DNA from: Hormoscilla sp. GUM202
GTDB taxonomy: Bacteria; Cyanobacteriota; Cyanobacteriia; Cyanobacteriales; Desertifilaceae
Assembly (NCBI GenBank): GCA_005518205.2
Contig: RFFC02000006.1
Location: 1-64,000 of the forward strand
Direction: 5' to 3'
DNA length: 64,000 nt
Within the stretch, counting starts at the first letter, position 1. Every line of letters begins with the position of its first letter. The translations under genes were made by a program, and so were the position numbers. The notes beneath the pieces were generated by a model. It searched no databases, was not told where the DNA came from, and was given only the letters and a program-made list of their open reading frames with translations. Of this stretch, positions 33,911 through 42,851 are shown in pieces.

Positions 33911-36900
33911 CTATTCTCCTAGATTAGCCTCCATCTCCGAAATAATCTGCAAGCTCCTTTCATCGGACAACTCTCCTTGCCGATTTTCGCTGGCGACTTT
34001 CTGCAAAAATTCTCGATAGTTCTGTTGAATAGTCTGAGTATTGGGATGATCTTGTCCTAGTTGTGAAATCAGAATAGTTACAGCTTTGGTATACAGAGGT
34101 TCGGCTTGGTCGTATCGCCCTTGGGAGTAGTAGAGTTCTGCCAGGTTGTTGAGACTGGAGGCCACATCGGGATGTGCGGACCCCAGCAGTTGCTTTCTCA
34201 TCTCCAAGGCTTCGGTATACAGGGGTTCGGCTTGGTCGTATCGCCCTTGGGAAGAGTAGAGTCTTGCCAGGTTGTTGAGACTGGTGGCTACAGAAGGATG
34301 TGCGGACCCCAGCAGTTGCTTAGACATCTCCAAGGCTTCCTTATACAGGGGTTCGGCTTCGGCGTATCGCCCTTGGAACCTGTAGAGATTTGCCAGGTCG
34401 CTGAGACTGTTGGCCACATCGGGATGTGCGGACCCCAGCAGTTGCTTAAACATCTCCAAGGCTTCGCTATACAGGGGTTCGGCTTGGTCGTATCGCCCTT
34501 GGGAGGAGTAGAGTCCTGCCAGGTTGTTGAGACTGGTGGCTACATCGGGATGCGCCGACCCCAGCAGTTGCTTAGACATCTCCAAGGCTTCCTTTAACAG
34601 AGGTTCGGCTTCGGCGTATCGCCCTTGGGAAAAGTAGAGTCCTGCCAGGTTGTTGAGACTGGTGGCCACATCTGGATGTGCGGACCCCAGCAGTTGCTTT
34701 CTCATCTTCAAGGCTTCGCTATACAGGGGTTCGGCTTGGTCGTATCGCCCTTGGGAGGAGTAGAGTCCTGCCAGGTTGTTGAGACTGGTGGCCACATCTG
34801 GATGTGCGGACCCCAGCAGTTGCTTTCTCATCTTCAAGGCTTCGCTATACAGGGGTTCGGCTTGGTCGTATCGCCCTTGGGAGGAGTAGAGTCCTGCCAG
34901 GTTGTTGAGACTGGTGGCCACATCTGGATGTGCGGACCCCAGCAGTTGCTTTCTCATCTTCAAGGCTTCGCTATACAGGGGTTCGGCTTGGTCGTATCGC
35001 CCTTGGGAGGAGTAGAGTCCTGCCAGGTTGTTGAGACTGGTGGCCACATCTGGATGTGCGGACCCCAGCAGTTGCTTAGACATCTCCAAGGCTTGCAAAT
35101 ACAGGGGTTCGGCTTCGGCGTATCGCCCTTGGGAGGAGTAGAGTCCTGCCAGGTTGTTGAGACTGGTGGCCACATGGGGATGTGCGGACCCCAGCAGTTG
35201 CTTAGACATCTCCAAGGCTTCGGTATACAGGGGTTCGGCTTGGTCGTATCGCCCTTGGGAGGAGTAGAGTCCTGCCAGGTTGTTGAGACTGGTGGCTACA
35301 TCGGGATGCGCCGACCCCAGCAGTTGCTTAGACATCTCCAAGGCTTCCTTTAACAGAGGTTCGGCTTCGGCGTATCGCCCTTGGGAAAAGTAGAGTCCTG
35401 CCAGGTTGTTGAGACTGGTGGCCACATCTGGATGTGCGGACCCCAGCAGTTGCTTTCTCATCTTCAAGGCTTCGCTATACAGGGGTTCGGCTTGGTCGTA
35501 TCGCCCTTGGGAGGAGTAGAGTCCTGCCAGGTTGTTGAGACTGGTGGCCACATCTGGATGTGCGGACCCCAGCAGTTGCTTAGACATCTCCAAGGCTTGC
35601 AAATACAGGGGTTCGGCTTCGGCGTATCGCCCTTGGGAGGAGTAGAGTCCTGCCAGGTTGTTGAGACTGGTGGCCACATGGGGATGTGCGGACCCCAGCA
35701 GTTGCTTAGACATCTCCAAGGCTTCGGTATACAGGGGTTCGGCTTGGTCGTATCGCCCTTGGGAGGAGTAGAGTCCTGCCAGGTTGTTGAGACTGGTGGC
35801 TACATCGGGATGTGCGGACCCCAGCAGTTGCTTTCTCGTCTCCAAGGCTTCCTTTAACAGAGGTTCGGCTTCGGCGTATCGCCCTTGGGAGGAGTAGAGT
35901 CCTGCCAGGTTGTTGAGACTGGTGGCCACATGGGGATGTGCGGACCCCAGACGGCTTTTAGATATCGCCCTACATTGCACTAACCAGGGTTCGGCTCGGT
36001 CGTACAATCCCTGACCCTTATAGAACCTGCCCAAACCAACGAAAGGCCCGATTAAATCCTCATCCGTTAACCAGTCGGCCAGGTTGTTCGCAACTTCAGC
36101 AATATGGGGAATGGCTGGTTCAAACCCTAAAATCTCCTCGCGAGTCGGTGTATCGGGAATTTTCTGAGCCTCAGCCACCATTACCCGACAAACACCTCGT
36201 TTCATTTCCTCAAGGAAGTTTGACTCGGACAACTTCCCTCTGAAGAATTCACGAATCAGTCGATGCAGTTGATAGCTGCCTTGATCCATCCGTTGCAGCA
36301 GACTTGCACCAACTAAACTACTTTGCCAATCCTCCAAATCTTCTTCATCTACCTCGGGCAAACACCCTGCAACGTTCGACCAAGGAATGGCCGCCGGGGC
36401 AAACAGACTCAGCAAACGCCCCAACTCCTGCGTTTCGGAATCCAACTCTTGCCAACTCAACTCAAAAGCAGCGGCGACACCCCTTTCGGCAGTCATATCT
36501 TGAGATTCTCGTTCCAAAGATTTATGTTCTAAGCGTTTCGACTCCAACCGCTGCCGCGTTTTCGCCAAAGATAAATCCGGTTTGCGCTGCAAATAACGCG
36601 CCACCAACTCCAACCCTAACGGTAAAAATCCTAAATCAGCACACAGGGCTTTTGCCTCATCTAGTTCTCCTTGGATGCGCCCCTCCCCAACAAAGGAAAC
36701 TAACAACTCCAAGGCCGCCCCCTCCTCCAGCACTTCCAACTCTAACTTATAGAAAGATCCCCCCAACCATTGATGGCGAGTTGTAATCAACACCTTAAAC
36801 TGGGGTTCGCGAGGAGGCAGAAAGTCGGCAATCTCCTCATAATCTACCACGTCGTCAAAAATTACTAGCACCTCTCCCTGCTGCCAGTTGCGCCAACAGT

Positions 36901-37330
36901 AACTAATCTGAGTTTCTAAGTCGTAATCTTCTGGAGGGTTTAAGTTCAGTTGCGACCTGGCAAATTTAATAATCTCAATCCCCACATCCACCCCTCGCGC
37001 CTGCAACCAACAAACTCCACCCGGATAAGTCTGCTGCTGGAGGCGATAATGGGCATATTGGAGAGCGAGTTCCGTTTTGCCGATGCCTCCCATACCAGTA
37101 ATGGAAGTAATAGCTACCCGTTCCGTCCCTTGTAGCTGTTGGTGGAGGGTATCCATTACTTCATCGCGACCGACAAAATGCTTCGCCCCAGTCCAAGGCA
37201 GATTTTGGGGAATCCCTTCTGGTGGTTTGGGAGACGGCTGAAAAATAATGTCGCGAGCTTTTCCCACCGCTATATCGACGCCGTTTTGGAAATTCATCTG
37301 TACTTCGGGTTTTTGTTGTTCTTCTGGCAT
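33911..37330 (-). CDS. STAND (NB-ARC) NTPase with 15 nearly identical TPRs
   Basis: The 1139-residue product begins with a short EVQMNFQNGVDIAVGKARDI motif shared with its neighbour (residues 9-28), then an NB-ARC domain. Walker A is GMGGIGKTELAL near residue 80, Walker B VLVIFDDV near 155, KVLITTRHQW follows, and LGFLPLGLELVA is near 240. A winged-helix part (LHRLIREFFRGKL) follows. From about residue 450, fifteen 42-residue kinesin-light-chain-type TPRs run to residue 1090 (unit LGSAHPDVATSLNNLAGLYS). STAND proteins are signal-triggered switches; in bacteria many are antiviral or cell-death sensors, with the repeats as sensor. No obvious catalytic effector domain is fused, so the effector would have to be supplied in trans. 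The repeats are so alike that copy number is probably unstable. Confidence 0.9.
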   Translation of the reverse strand: MPEEQQKPEVQMNFQNGVDIAVGKARDIIFQPSPKPPEGIPQNLPWTGAKHFVGRDEVMDTLHQQLQGTERVAITSITGMGGIGKTELALQYAHYRLQQQTYPGGVCWLQARGVDVGIEIIKFARSQLNLNPPEDYDLETQISYCWRNWQQGEVLVIFDDVVDYEEIADFLPPREPQFKVLITTRHQWLGGSFYKLELEVLEEGAALELLVSFVGEGRIQGELDEAKALCADLGFLPLGLELVARYLQRKPDLSLAKTRQRLESKRLEHKSLERESQDMTAERGVAAAFELSWQELDSETQELGRLLSLFAPAAIPWSNVAGCLPEVDEEDLEDWQSSLVGASLLQRMDQGSYQLHRLIREFFRGKLSESNFLEEMKRGVCRVMVAEAQKIPDTPTREEILGFEPAIPHIAEVANNLADWLTDEDLIGPFVGLGRFYKGQGLYDRAEPWLVQCRAISKSRLGSAHPHVATSLNNLAGLYSSQGRYAEAEPLLKEALETRKQLLGSAHPDVATSLNNLAGLYSSQGRYDQAEPLYTEALEMSKQLLGSAHPHVATSLNNLAGLYSSQGRYAEAEPLYLQALEMSKQLLGSAHPDVATSLNNLAGLYSSQGRYDQAEPLYSEALKMRKQLLGSAHPDVATSLNNLAGLYFSQGRYAEAEPLLKEALEMSKQLLGSAHPDVATSLNNLAGLYSSQGRYDQAEPLYTEALEMSKQLLGSAHPHVATSLNNLAGLYSSQGRYAEAEPLYLQALEMSKQLLGSAHPDVATSLNNLAGLYSSQGRYDQAEPLYSEALKMRKQLLGSAHPDVATSLNNLAGLYSSQGRYDQAEPLYSEALKMRKQLLGSAHPDVATSLNNLAGLYSSQGRYDQAEPLYSEALKMRKQLLGSAHPDVATSLNNLAGLYFSQGRYAEAEPLLKEALEMSKQLLGSAHPDVATSLNNLAGLYSSQGRYDQAEPLYSEALEMFKQLLGSAHPDVANSLSDLANLYRFQGRYAEAEPLYKEALEMSKQLLGSAHPSVATSLNNLARLYSSQGRYDQAEPLYTEALEMRKQLLGSAHPDVASSLNNLAELYYSQGRYDQAEPLYTKAVTILISQLGQDHPNTQTIQQNYREFLQKVASENRQGELSDERSLQIISEMEANLGE

Positions 37331-37441
37331 CGGTATCTAACTTCTATCTTGTTAGTCGTGTCGTCGGGTGCGTCAGAGACAAATTATCTCTGGAAAACAC
37401 CCAAATATTGATTACCCTGATGCACCCTACAGGAATTGCTG

Positions 37442-37813
37442 CTATTCTGGATTTCGCCATCCTTCGTAAGCAGCTAATAAAGTATTCACATAAACATTGT
37501 CAGCCAGTTCCTTAAGTGCCTCTCTCCCCCCAGCTTTCAAAGCTCCTATAACTCGCTCTTTCAGCTCCATATTTCTCTCAATCCCCTTCACGGCCACATC
37601 AATTTCAGCCTGGGTATCCGCAGGAATGTCGGAGGGATAGGAACGATGGAGAATTTGTAGCAGTTCTTGAATCTCAGCAGCATAGTCAGCTAAAGTCTGC
37701 TTGGGATTAACAATAACATTCTCAGCCTTACCCGTCGCCGCATTAACTTGAGCTTGAAAGTTCATCTGCACTTCTATCTTTGTAGTAGAATCCTTCGACG
37801 GTTCGTTTGTCAT
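37442..37813 (-). CDS. Small protein sharing the STAND N-terminal motif (possible adaptor)
   Basis: The 123-residue product has IEVQMNFQAQVNAATGKAEN at residues 13-32, matching PEVQMNFQNGVDIAVGKARD at the start of the STAND protein just downstream. The remainder (YAAEIQELLQILHRSYPSDI ... LKERVIGALKAGGREALKEL ... VNTLLAAYEGWRNPE) is a helical domain seen in many cyanobacterial proteins, often next to or fused to STAND ATPases. The shared motif suggests homotypic contact, as in effector-associated or adaptor domains. The pair is on one strand about 110 bp apart and may be cotranscribed. The function is inferred from context only. Confidence 0.65.
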   Translation of the reverse strand: MTNEPSKDSTTKIEVQMNFQAQVNAATGKAENVIVNPKQTLADYAAEIQELLQILHRSYPSDIPADTQAEIDVAVKGIERNMELKERVIGALKAGGREALKELADNVYVNTLLAAYEGWRNPE

Positions 37814-37819
37814 GGTATG

Positions 37820-38330
37820 GTTTTTCCTTTGTCGATTAGTTAACTGTTATACTTAATTACGCTTCAACGGAAGTTTAATCAACTCCGCCAGTCCGATCGA
37901 ACTGATCTGGCTCATATTCCTCCTTTGTCGAGACGCTGGTTAACGAGGTTATCGGGGTTATCGGGGTTTGGGCCATTCTCCCCCGTGAAATTATTATACA
38001 CACCCAGCCACCCAATCGTCAACCCCATCCCCCGATCGCATGGGAACTTAGTTAGACTCATATCTTACACCATTCTCAACTAGAGGCGGAGCCTCGATAA
38101 TTCGTTCCCTGGCCAGGGAACGAAAGGGAAAAACACTATAAGGTTTTCAGTCGGTTTTCAACCGACTTGGCGCCTCGAAACCTGGCTCCCGCCTGGTAAC
38201 GCGCGGGGGTTTGGGGCCATGAGACAAATTGAGAATCTTTATCGCCACCGGCAGCAGTTTCCAGGAACTGCTAAGTGAAAATGCAGTCCCGACCTTGGGT
38301 ATATTTTTTTAGGGGATAGCAGATGTATGA
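37820..38330. other. Gene-free spacer
   Basis: No gene is seen. The stretch holds a GGTTATCGGGGTTATCGGGG tandem (37949-37968), a CGTTCCCTGG-CCAGGGAACG palindrome (38102-38121) and a TCGGTTTTCAACCGA palindrome (38152-38166), all members of dispersed families. Confidence 0.6.
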
Positions 38331-38420
38331 TAAGATAGAAATATCAGATTCAGGTAAATTGCCAATGACTTCCCAAGCGCCATTGATACGCAGCAATGGT
38401 CGGGACTAATTTCAGCAGTA

Positions 38421-39008
38421 GTGGAAGCTGCGCTTAACCAAACTCAACCCGTTCTCAATCAACTGCTGAAAATCGTCATGTATGATATTCCTTTACAACA
38501 ACCAGAAGAATTGAGAGCGCCAACCGCCAAACACATCCTAATTGAAATTGGCAAAGGCATGACACAAGCCCTGGGAAGCCTAACTCACCCAACCCTAGCA
38601 TGGTTTGTGGTACATGTGGGTGTGGGAGCCACCCCTGCGGAGGCCGTGCAGTCAGTACAAATGTTGCTAGAACAAGGGTTTGTCCCCTTCGCAGATTTCT
38701 TTACAGACCGTCAAGGAATACATTTCTACGACGATGGGGCGACCCAGGAAAAACTCCAGAAAATGCCCGAAAGGTTGTCAGAGTTTACCCAGATGACCGT
38801 GACCATCAATATTAAAGAGGTTCATCATATCATGGAGAAATATAAGGTGTCAGAACCCTTAGCTAGAAAGATGTTGATGAATCTAAAAATATTGGAACAG
38901 AAAATGAATGTTTCCCTGAAAGAATTGTTGTCGGAATTGGATCGGAATCAAGAATTGCTGCAAGATGTGATGAACTCCGATTTGTCTGGCAGTATTGATA
39001 CTAATTGA
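38421..39008 (+). CDS. Hypothetical protein, possibly missing its N-terminus
   Basis: The 195-residue product from a GTG at 38421 reads VEAALNQTQPVLNQLLKIVM and then a domain with HPTLAWFVVHVGVGATPAEA, FADFFTDRQGIHFYDDGATQ and a helical end. The frame is open for about 25 codons upstream (NDFPSAIDTQQWSGLISAVV) with no ATG, and the only nearby ATG (38366) is out of frame. The natural start may therefore have been lost by a small indel. I do not recognise the family. Confidence 0.5.
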   Translation: MEAALNQTQPVLNQLLKIVMYDIPLQQPEELRAPTAKHILIEIGKGMTQALGSLTHPTLAWFVVHVGVGATPAEAVQSVQMLLEQGFVPFADFFTDRQGIHFYDDGATQEKLQKMPERLSEFTQMTVTINIKEVHHIMEKYKVSEPLARKMLMNLKILEQKMNVSLKELLSELDRNQELLQDVMNSDLSGSIDTN

Positions 39009-39108
39009 ATCAGCAAGAAGACCAGAAACCAGGTTTTTTGTCAAAACCTGGTTTCTGGGCATGTATAGTGAATATGACCGCTTCAGTCAGTGATATTCCA
39101 CCCTACAT

Positions 39109-39735
39109 CTATTGACTAACCAATTGACCGAGGCGCTTTAGTACACTCAGGACAATGTACAGATCCCGATCGCGATCGAAGGAAAACAAAGCCGACTCTG
39201 CATACTTGGGCGTGTCTTGTTTGGTGAGTTTGAGAAACTTAAACTCACTGCCATTCGTGACAAATCCAAATGCGGGTTTTTCAGAATCAGGTTTCCCCAG
39301 CATATAACTCAGTGCTTGGGGTATTCCTGCTGCCAGGGAGTATTGTGCCTTTTTCGCCTCAATTACCATTATCCAAAATTCCGGGGTAAACACCAGCAGG
39401 TCGAGACGCCCTTTGACAACAGTTTCCTCATCCACCGAGATAATTTTTACCTCTTTCTCCCCAGCAAGGTAAAAGGGCGGGCGATAAAACCCTGCTAGTT
39501 TCAACAGGGGAGAAAGCACCACCAACTTGACGATCGGTTCGAGAATAGGGTACTTGGACAAGTGACGATAGTCGGCTTTCACCTCATCTAGAACCTGTTT
39601 TTCTGCTTCCGTGAGTTCTGGCAAATTATCTTGCCATTCTCGGAAGAATTGTTTGTCGTCCTCAGTGCGTTCTAGACCGAACTTTTCACTTAAGTCCATC
39701 AGGGTGATATTTTGGGCTTGAATGGTTGAAACCAT
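39109..39735 (-). CDS. PD-(D/E)XK restriction-endonuclease-like protein (type I R N-terminal domain-like)
   Basis: The 208-residue product has the nuclease core VVKGRLDLLVFTPEFWIMVI followed by EAKKAQYSLAAGIPQALSYM. The aspartate in GRLDLL, E-A-K and the following Q match the N-terminal nuclease fold of type I restriction subunits and many stand-alone cyanobacterial relatives. The helical N-terminus (LTEAEKQVLDEVKADYRHLS) is also family-typical. No methylase or helicase partner is nearby. It lies about 1.3 kb from the STAND pair on the same strand, which would fit a defence-rich stretch. Confidence 0.8.
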   Translation of the reverse strand: MVSTIQAQNITLMDLSEKFGLERTEDDKQFFREWQDNLPELTEAEKQVLDEVKADYRHLSKYPILEPIVKLVVLSPLLKLAGFYRPPFYLAGEKEVKIISVDEETVVKGRLDLLVFTPEFWIMVIEAKKAQYSLAAGIPQALSYMLGKPDSEKPAFGFVTNGSEFKFLKLTKQDTPKYAESALFSFDRDRDLYIVLSVLKRLGQLVSQ

Positions 39736-39840
39736 GAGTTTATCTCCAATTTATTGAATTATTATAACAACATCGCGATGGAAGTTAACATTAGGCGATC
39801 GCCCTTTTCCTTAGCCAAATTTTAGTGCGATCGCGCTTCT

Positions 39841-41046
39841 TCAAGCCTTAACAACAGAGGACAATTTTGCCTGATGCACGGGAATTTCAATAAAAAACAC
39901 CGTCCCCTGACCGAGTGTAGACTCGCATTTAAGGACACCTTGATGCTTTTCCACCACAATCTTATAGCTAATTGACAGACCCAAACCAGTACCTTTACCT
40001 ACAGGCTTAGTAGTAAAAAACTCCTCAAACAGCCTCGTTTTGACAAGTTCCGTCATTCCCGGTCCATTATCAGCAATTTGAATCACTACAGAGCGATCGT
40101 TAACCAGTTCCGTGCGAATTGTAATAGTGGGTATTTCCAAATGGCGATCGCCCTTTTGGGGGTTTGTACCATTTTTCATCCATTTGCCATGAGTTTCAGA
40201 CAAAGCATCAATAGCATTGCTGAGGATATTCATAAATACCTGATTCAACTGCCCCGGATAGCAGTCCACCTGTGGGAGATGGCCGTATTCTTTGAACACT
40301 TGAATTGAAGGGCGATCGGCAGTTCCTTTCAGCTTATTTTTCAAGATTACCAGGGTGCCATCTAGCCCTTCATGAATATTAACAGTTTGAATTTTGACGT
40401 GGTCGCGGCGGGAAAAATTGCGCAGAGACTGGACGATTTCGCGGACGCGATCGGCACCTATTTGCATGGAAGAGAGCATTTCCGGCAAATCTTCCATGAG
40501 GAAATCCAACTCGATCGCTTGGGCATATTTCTGGATAGGGAGGACAGGATTAGGGTAATGTTTTTGGTATAGTTTGAGCATTCCCAACAGGTCTGAGATA
40601 TATTCTTTGACAAAAGTAATATTGCCGTGGATAAAGCTAACAGGGTTGTTGATTTCATGAGCAACACCCGCTAGTAACTGTCCCAGCACCGACAACTTTT
40701 CCGTTTGCACCAGTTGATCTTGGGTCTGCTGCAAATTATGCAAAGCCTGTTGGAGTTGTTCCGCCTGTGCCGTGGCGATCGCCGCCTGGATGCGCTGCTG
40801 TTCGTAAAGCTTTGCCTGGTCGATCGCCATTGCCAGCTGGTCGGCCACCGCACCCAGCAGTTTCACTTCGCTATCACTCCAGGGGCGATCGCTACTGGAG
40901 TGTTCGCAGACGTTAATTTCGGCGATCGCCATCATGCCTGCATCCAGGAGGGATACCTCAGATATTGCCATCGTTCCACTCAAAGAGTGCAACATCCCCA
41001 CCCGGATCGTTTCCCCTTGCATATCAGCATCTTGGTCCTTCATCAT
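39841..41046 (-). CDS. Histidine kinase, apparent internal-deletion product (PBP start joined to GAF end)
   Basis: The product of about 400 residues starts ([20 protein letters not shown]) with [20 protein letters not shown], the first strand and helix of a UrtA/amide-type periplasmic-binding domain. At AEIN it switches directly to the last helix of a GAF domain ([20 protein letters not shown]). A normal kinase follows: H box [16 protein letters not shown] box [15 protein letters not shown]1 DNGPGM, F box FEEFFTT, G2 GTGLGLS. Cyanobacteria encode much longer kinases with a complete PBP domain, PAS and GAF modules before the kinase. Here most of the sensor has been lost in frame, near a HIP1 site (40922-40930). 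The kinase core looks able to work; the input is unclear. A start at 41115 is possible. Confidence 0.8.
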   Translation of the reverse strand: MMKDQDADMQGETIRVGMLHSLSGTMAISEVSLLDAGMMAIAEINVCEHSSSDRPWSDSEVKLLGAVADQLAMAIDQAKLYEQQRIQAAIATAQAEQLQQALHNLQQTQDQLVQTEKLSVLGQLLAGVAHEINNPVSFIHGNITFVKEYISDLLGMLKLYQKHYPNPVLPIQKYAQAIELDFLMEDLPEMLSSMQIGADRVREIVQSLRNFSRRDHVKIQTVNIHEGLDGTLVILKNKLKGTADRPSIQVFKEYGHLPQVDCYPGQLNQVFMNILSNAIDALSETHGKWMKNGTNPQKGDRHLEIPTITIRTELVNDRSVVIQIADNGPGMTELVKTRLFEEFFTTKPVGKGTGLGLSISYKIVVEKHQGVLKCESTLGQGTVFFIEIPVHQAKLSSVVKA

Positions 41047-41133
41047 ATCATCTCTTCTATCATCTTTTGTAGCTGTTTTCCCACAAGTAGCTTGTCTCTC
41101 ACGGGCGCATCTCACTTTTGCATGAAGTGGTTG

Positions 41134-41178
41134 GTTCGTAGTTCGTAGTTCGTAGTTTGTAGTTTGTAGTTTGTAGTT
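41134..41178. repeat. Tandem 7-bp GTAGTTC/GTAGTTT repeat
   Basis: Six to seven units of GTAGTTC and GTAGTTT run upstream of the kinase gene. The downstream 600 bases up to the ArsR gene hold no gene that I can support; only AT-rich DNA and a GATGCTCCC motif at 41227 are seen. Confidence 0.75.
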
Positions 41179-41718
41179 ATTTTAACGCCTAGATCGTACT
41201 ACAATTGCTCGAAAGATAAGACATCTGCAAATATGGGATGCTCCCGTCTCTCACTACTTTGGCCCAGCCCGGACAGCAACTGGAGGCGACCCTACCCTAA
41301 ATTATTCCCACCTGTTGCACCAATCCCGCCACCTTTCCCTAATTCTTATTATCGATTAATTTTCCAGTCTATTACTATTTATCTACTTAAATTTTTCTCA
41401 ACTTTTCTTATCCCATCGATCGCCAAGCTTGCTACAAATGTCAACACCAGCCTCCCGCGAGCTAGTTTTGGCAATCTGAAATCCGATCGCACTAAGCAAT
41501 TTCATTATTCTGGCATTGCCAAACCCATTGAGTACAATGCTTTCAGCTTTTCGACCGTAGCAATTTAAATGCGAGACAGCTTATTCATCTTTTTGCCCTT
41601 AAATTATATCGGATCGTAACAAATATCTAATCTTTTTTGTTATCTATTGATAATTCAAAATTAATAATTCCAAATTAAACCTGACCACTGACTATCGATC
41701 GGATTAATTACCCTATCG

Positions 41719-41728
41719 CTATCGATAG
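41719..41728. promoter_or_regulatory. CTATCGATAG palindrome upstream of the ArsR gene
   Basis: A perfect 10-bp palindrome lies 40 bases before the start of the ArsR-family gene, in the place where such repressors usually bind their own promoter. Assignment as operator is inference. Confidence 0.3.
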
Positions 41729-41768
41729 ATTAACTGCTAAAATTTGGCAATGATGGTATGAGAGTCAG

Positions 41769-42128
41769 ATGAGTATGGAACCAAACCAGCAGATATCCCA
41801 AGAAGTCGTGCAACAAGTGGCCGAGTATTTCAGCGTCTTAGCTGAACCGATGCGGCTGCGGATTTTGAATTTGCTCCGTAACGGCGAAAAATGCGTACAA
41901 GAATTGGTGGAGGCTACACAAACCAGTCAGGCTAATGTTTCTAAACACCTGAAGGTGATGTTGCAAGCTGGGATACTACACCGGCGGAGCGAAGGTACAT
42001 CTGCCTATTACAGCGTTAAGGACGACGTCATATTTCAGCTGTGTAACCTGGTTTGCGCTCGCCTAGCGGAACGGATAGAGCAACAAGCCCATCATTTTCG
42101 AGATTTCGGTATGACGGGCAAGCGTTGA
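41769..42128 (+). CDS. ArsR-family transcriptional regulator
   Basis: The 119-residue product is a winged helix-turn-helix of the ArsR/SmtB family: YFSVLAEPMRLRILNLLRNG, KCVQELVEATQTSQANVSKH (recognition helix) and LKVMLQAGILHRRSEGTSAY (wing). The cysteine in EKCVQEL sits where the alpha3 metal-binding ELCVCDL motif of ArsR occurs, but only one Cys is present; C in LCNLVCARL near the end could also bind a ligand. The inducer is therefore uncertain. It is convergent with the GerMN gene, 17 bp apart. Confidence 0.92.
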   Translation: MSMEPNQQISQEVVQQVAEYFSVLAEPMRLRILNLLRNGEKCVQELVEATQTSQANVSKHLKVMLQAGILHRRSEGTSAYYSVKDDVIFQLCNLVCARLAERIEQQAHHFRDFGMTGKR

Positions 42129-42145
42129 GAGTCGGCCTCTTGGCG

Positions 42146-42742
42146 TTACAGGGGAAATTCCTTTTGGAAGCGTTGACGAGTGAGGGGGCCTTCGACCTCC
42201 AAGCCTCCACCTCCTAAATACTCCAAAGGCTTCCCTTCCACAGAGATCCAGACTCGATCGTCTGGCTGGAGAGTGGTGGCCGTGTAAATAATTTGTCCCA
42301 GCCGACCGCTCATAGAAGCAGTGCCACCGCCAGTGGTAAACTCGCGGGAGAGATCGACGTGGACGCCATTGCTTTTGATCTGTACGCTCCGCAGTATTGT
42401 CCCTGCTGGAATAGTGGTGGTAAAATTATCGTCACCTGGTCCAGCCAGCAAACGATTGAAGGCAGCTTCTAAGGGTTCGTCCAGATCGGACTTGAGCTGA
42501 ATTGGACTGCCAACCAACTCTAAACTGTTGCCACTGTCCTTGAGCCAATAAACTTGAACTGTCTGGAAAGCTACTGTGGGCTCTGGTGTCGGTGATATGA
42601 CTGACGGTTCCGTTACTGTTGGGTGGTCAAGAAGTGAATGCAATTGCCACGAGGTTAGGCCGCCAATTGCTACCCCAATCAAGGTGCAAACACTGGCAAC
42701 GACGGCTATAGAAATGCTGGGACTTGATTTTTGATTTTGCAT
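42146..42742 (-). CDS. GerMN-domain secreted or anchored protein
   Basis: The 198-residue product has an N-terminal signal anchor (ISIAVVASVCTLIGVAIGGL, about residues 9-31), a proline-rich linker, and one GerMN domain (FQTVQVYWLKDSGNSLELVG ... LEAAFNRLLAGPGDDNFTTT ... VHVDLSREFTTGGGTASMSG). GerMN domains occur in sporulation proteins and, in cyanobacteria, in envelope proteins of unknown role. It lies 110 bp downstream of the DUF2993 gene on the same strand; both are envelope-type proteins and may be cotranscribed. Confidence 0.88.
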   Translation of the reverse strand: MQNQKSSPSISIAVVASVCTLIGVAIGGLTSWQLHSLLDHPTVTEPSVISPTPEPTVAFQTVQVYWLKDSGNSLELVGSPIQLKSDLDEPLEAAFNRLLAGPGDDNFTTTIPAGTILRSVQIKSNGVHVDLSREFTTGGGTASMSGRLGQIIYTATTLQPDDRVWISVEGKPLEYLGGGGLEVEGPLTRQRFQKEFPL

Positions 42743-42851
42743 AATGACCTTGTTGACAATTTAATAGAGCACAGCGGGAAACAGCCTCCCGAGCATCTCA
42801 GTCAGACGGATCTGGGCTATTATTCCCCGACAATTAATACATCTAGACTAG

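Noticed and set aside
34106..35857. Long open frames on the plus strand across the STAND repeats (GVESCQVVETGGHIWMCGPQ type)
   Set aside because: They are the antisense of the 126-bp TPR units; a period divisible by three keeps the antisense frame open. No start signals or family resemblance.
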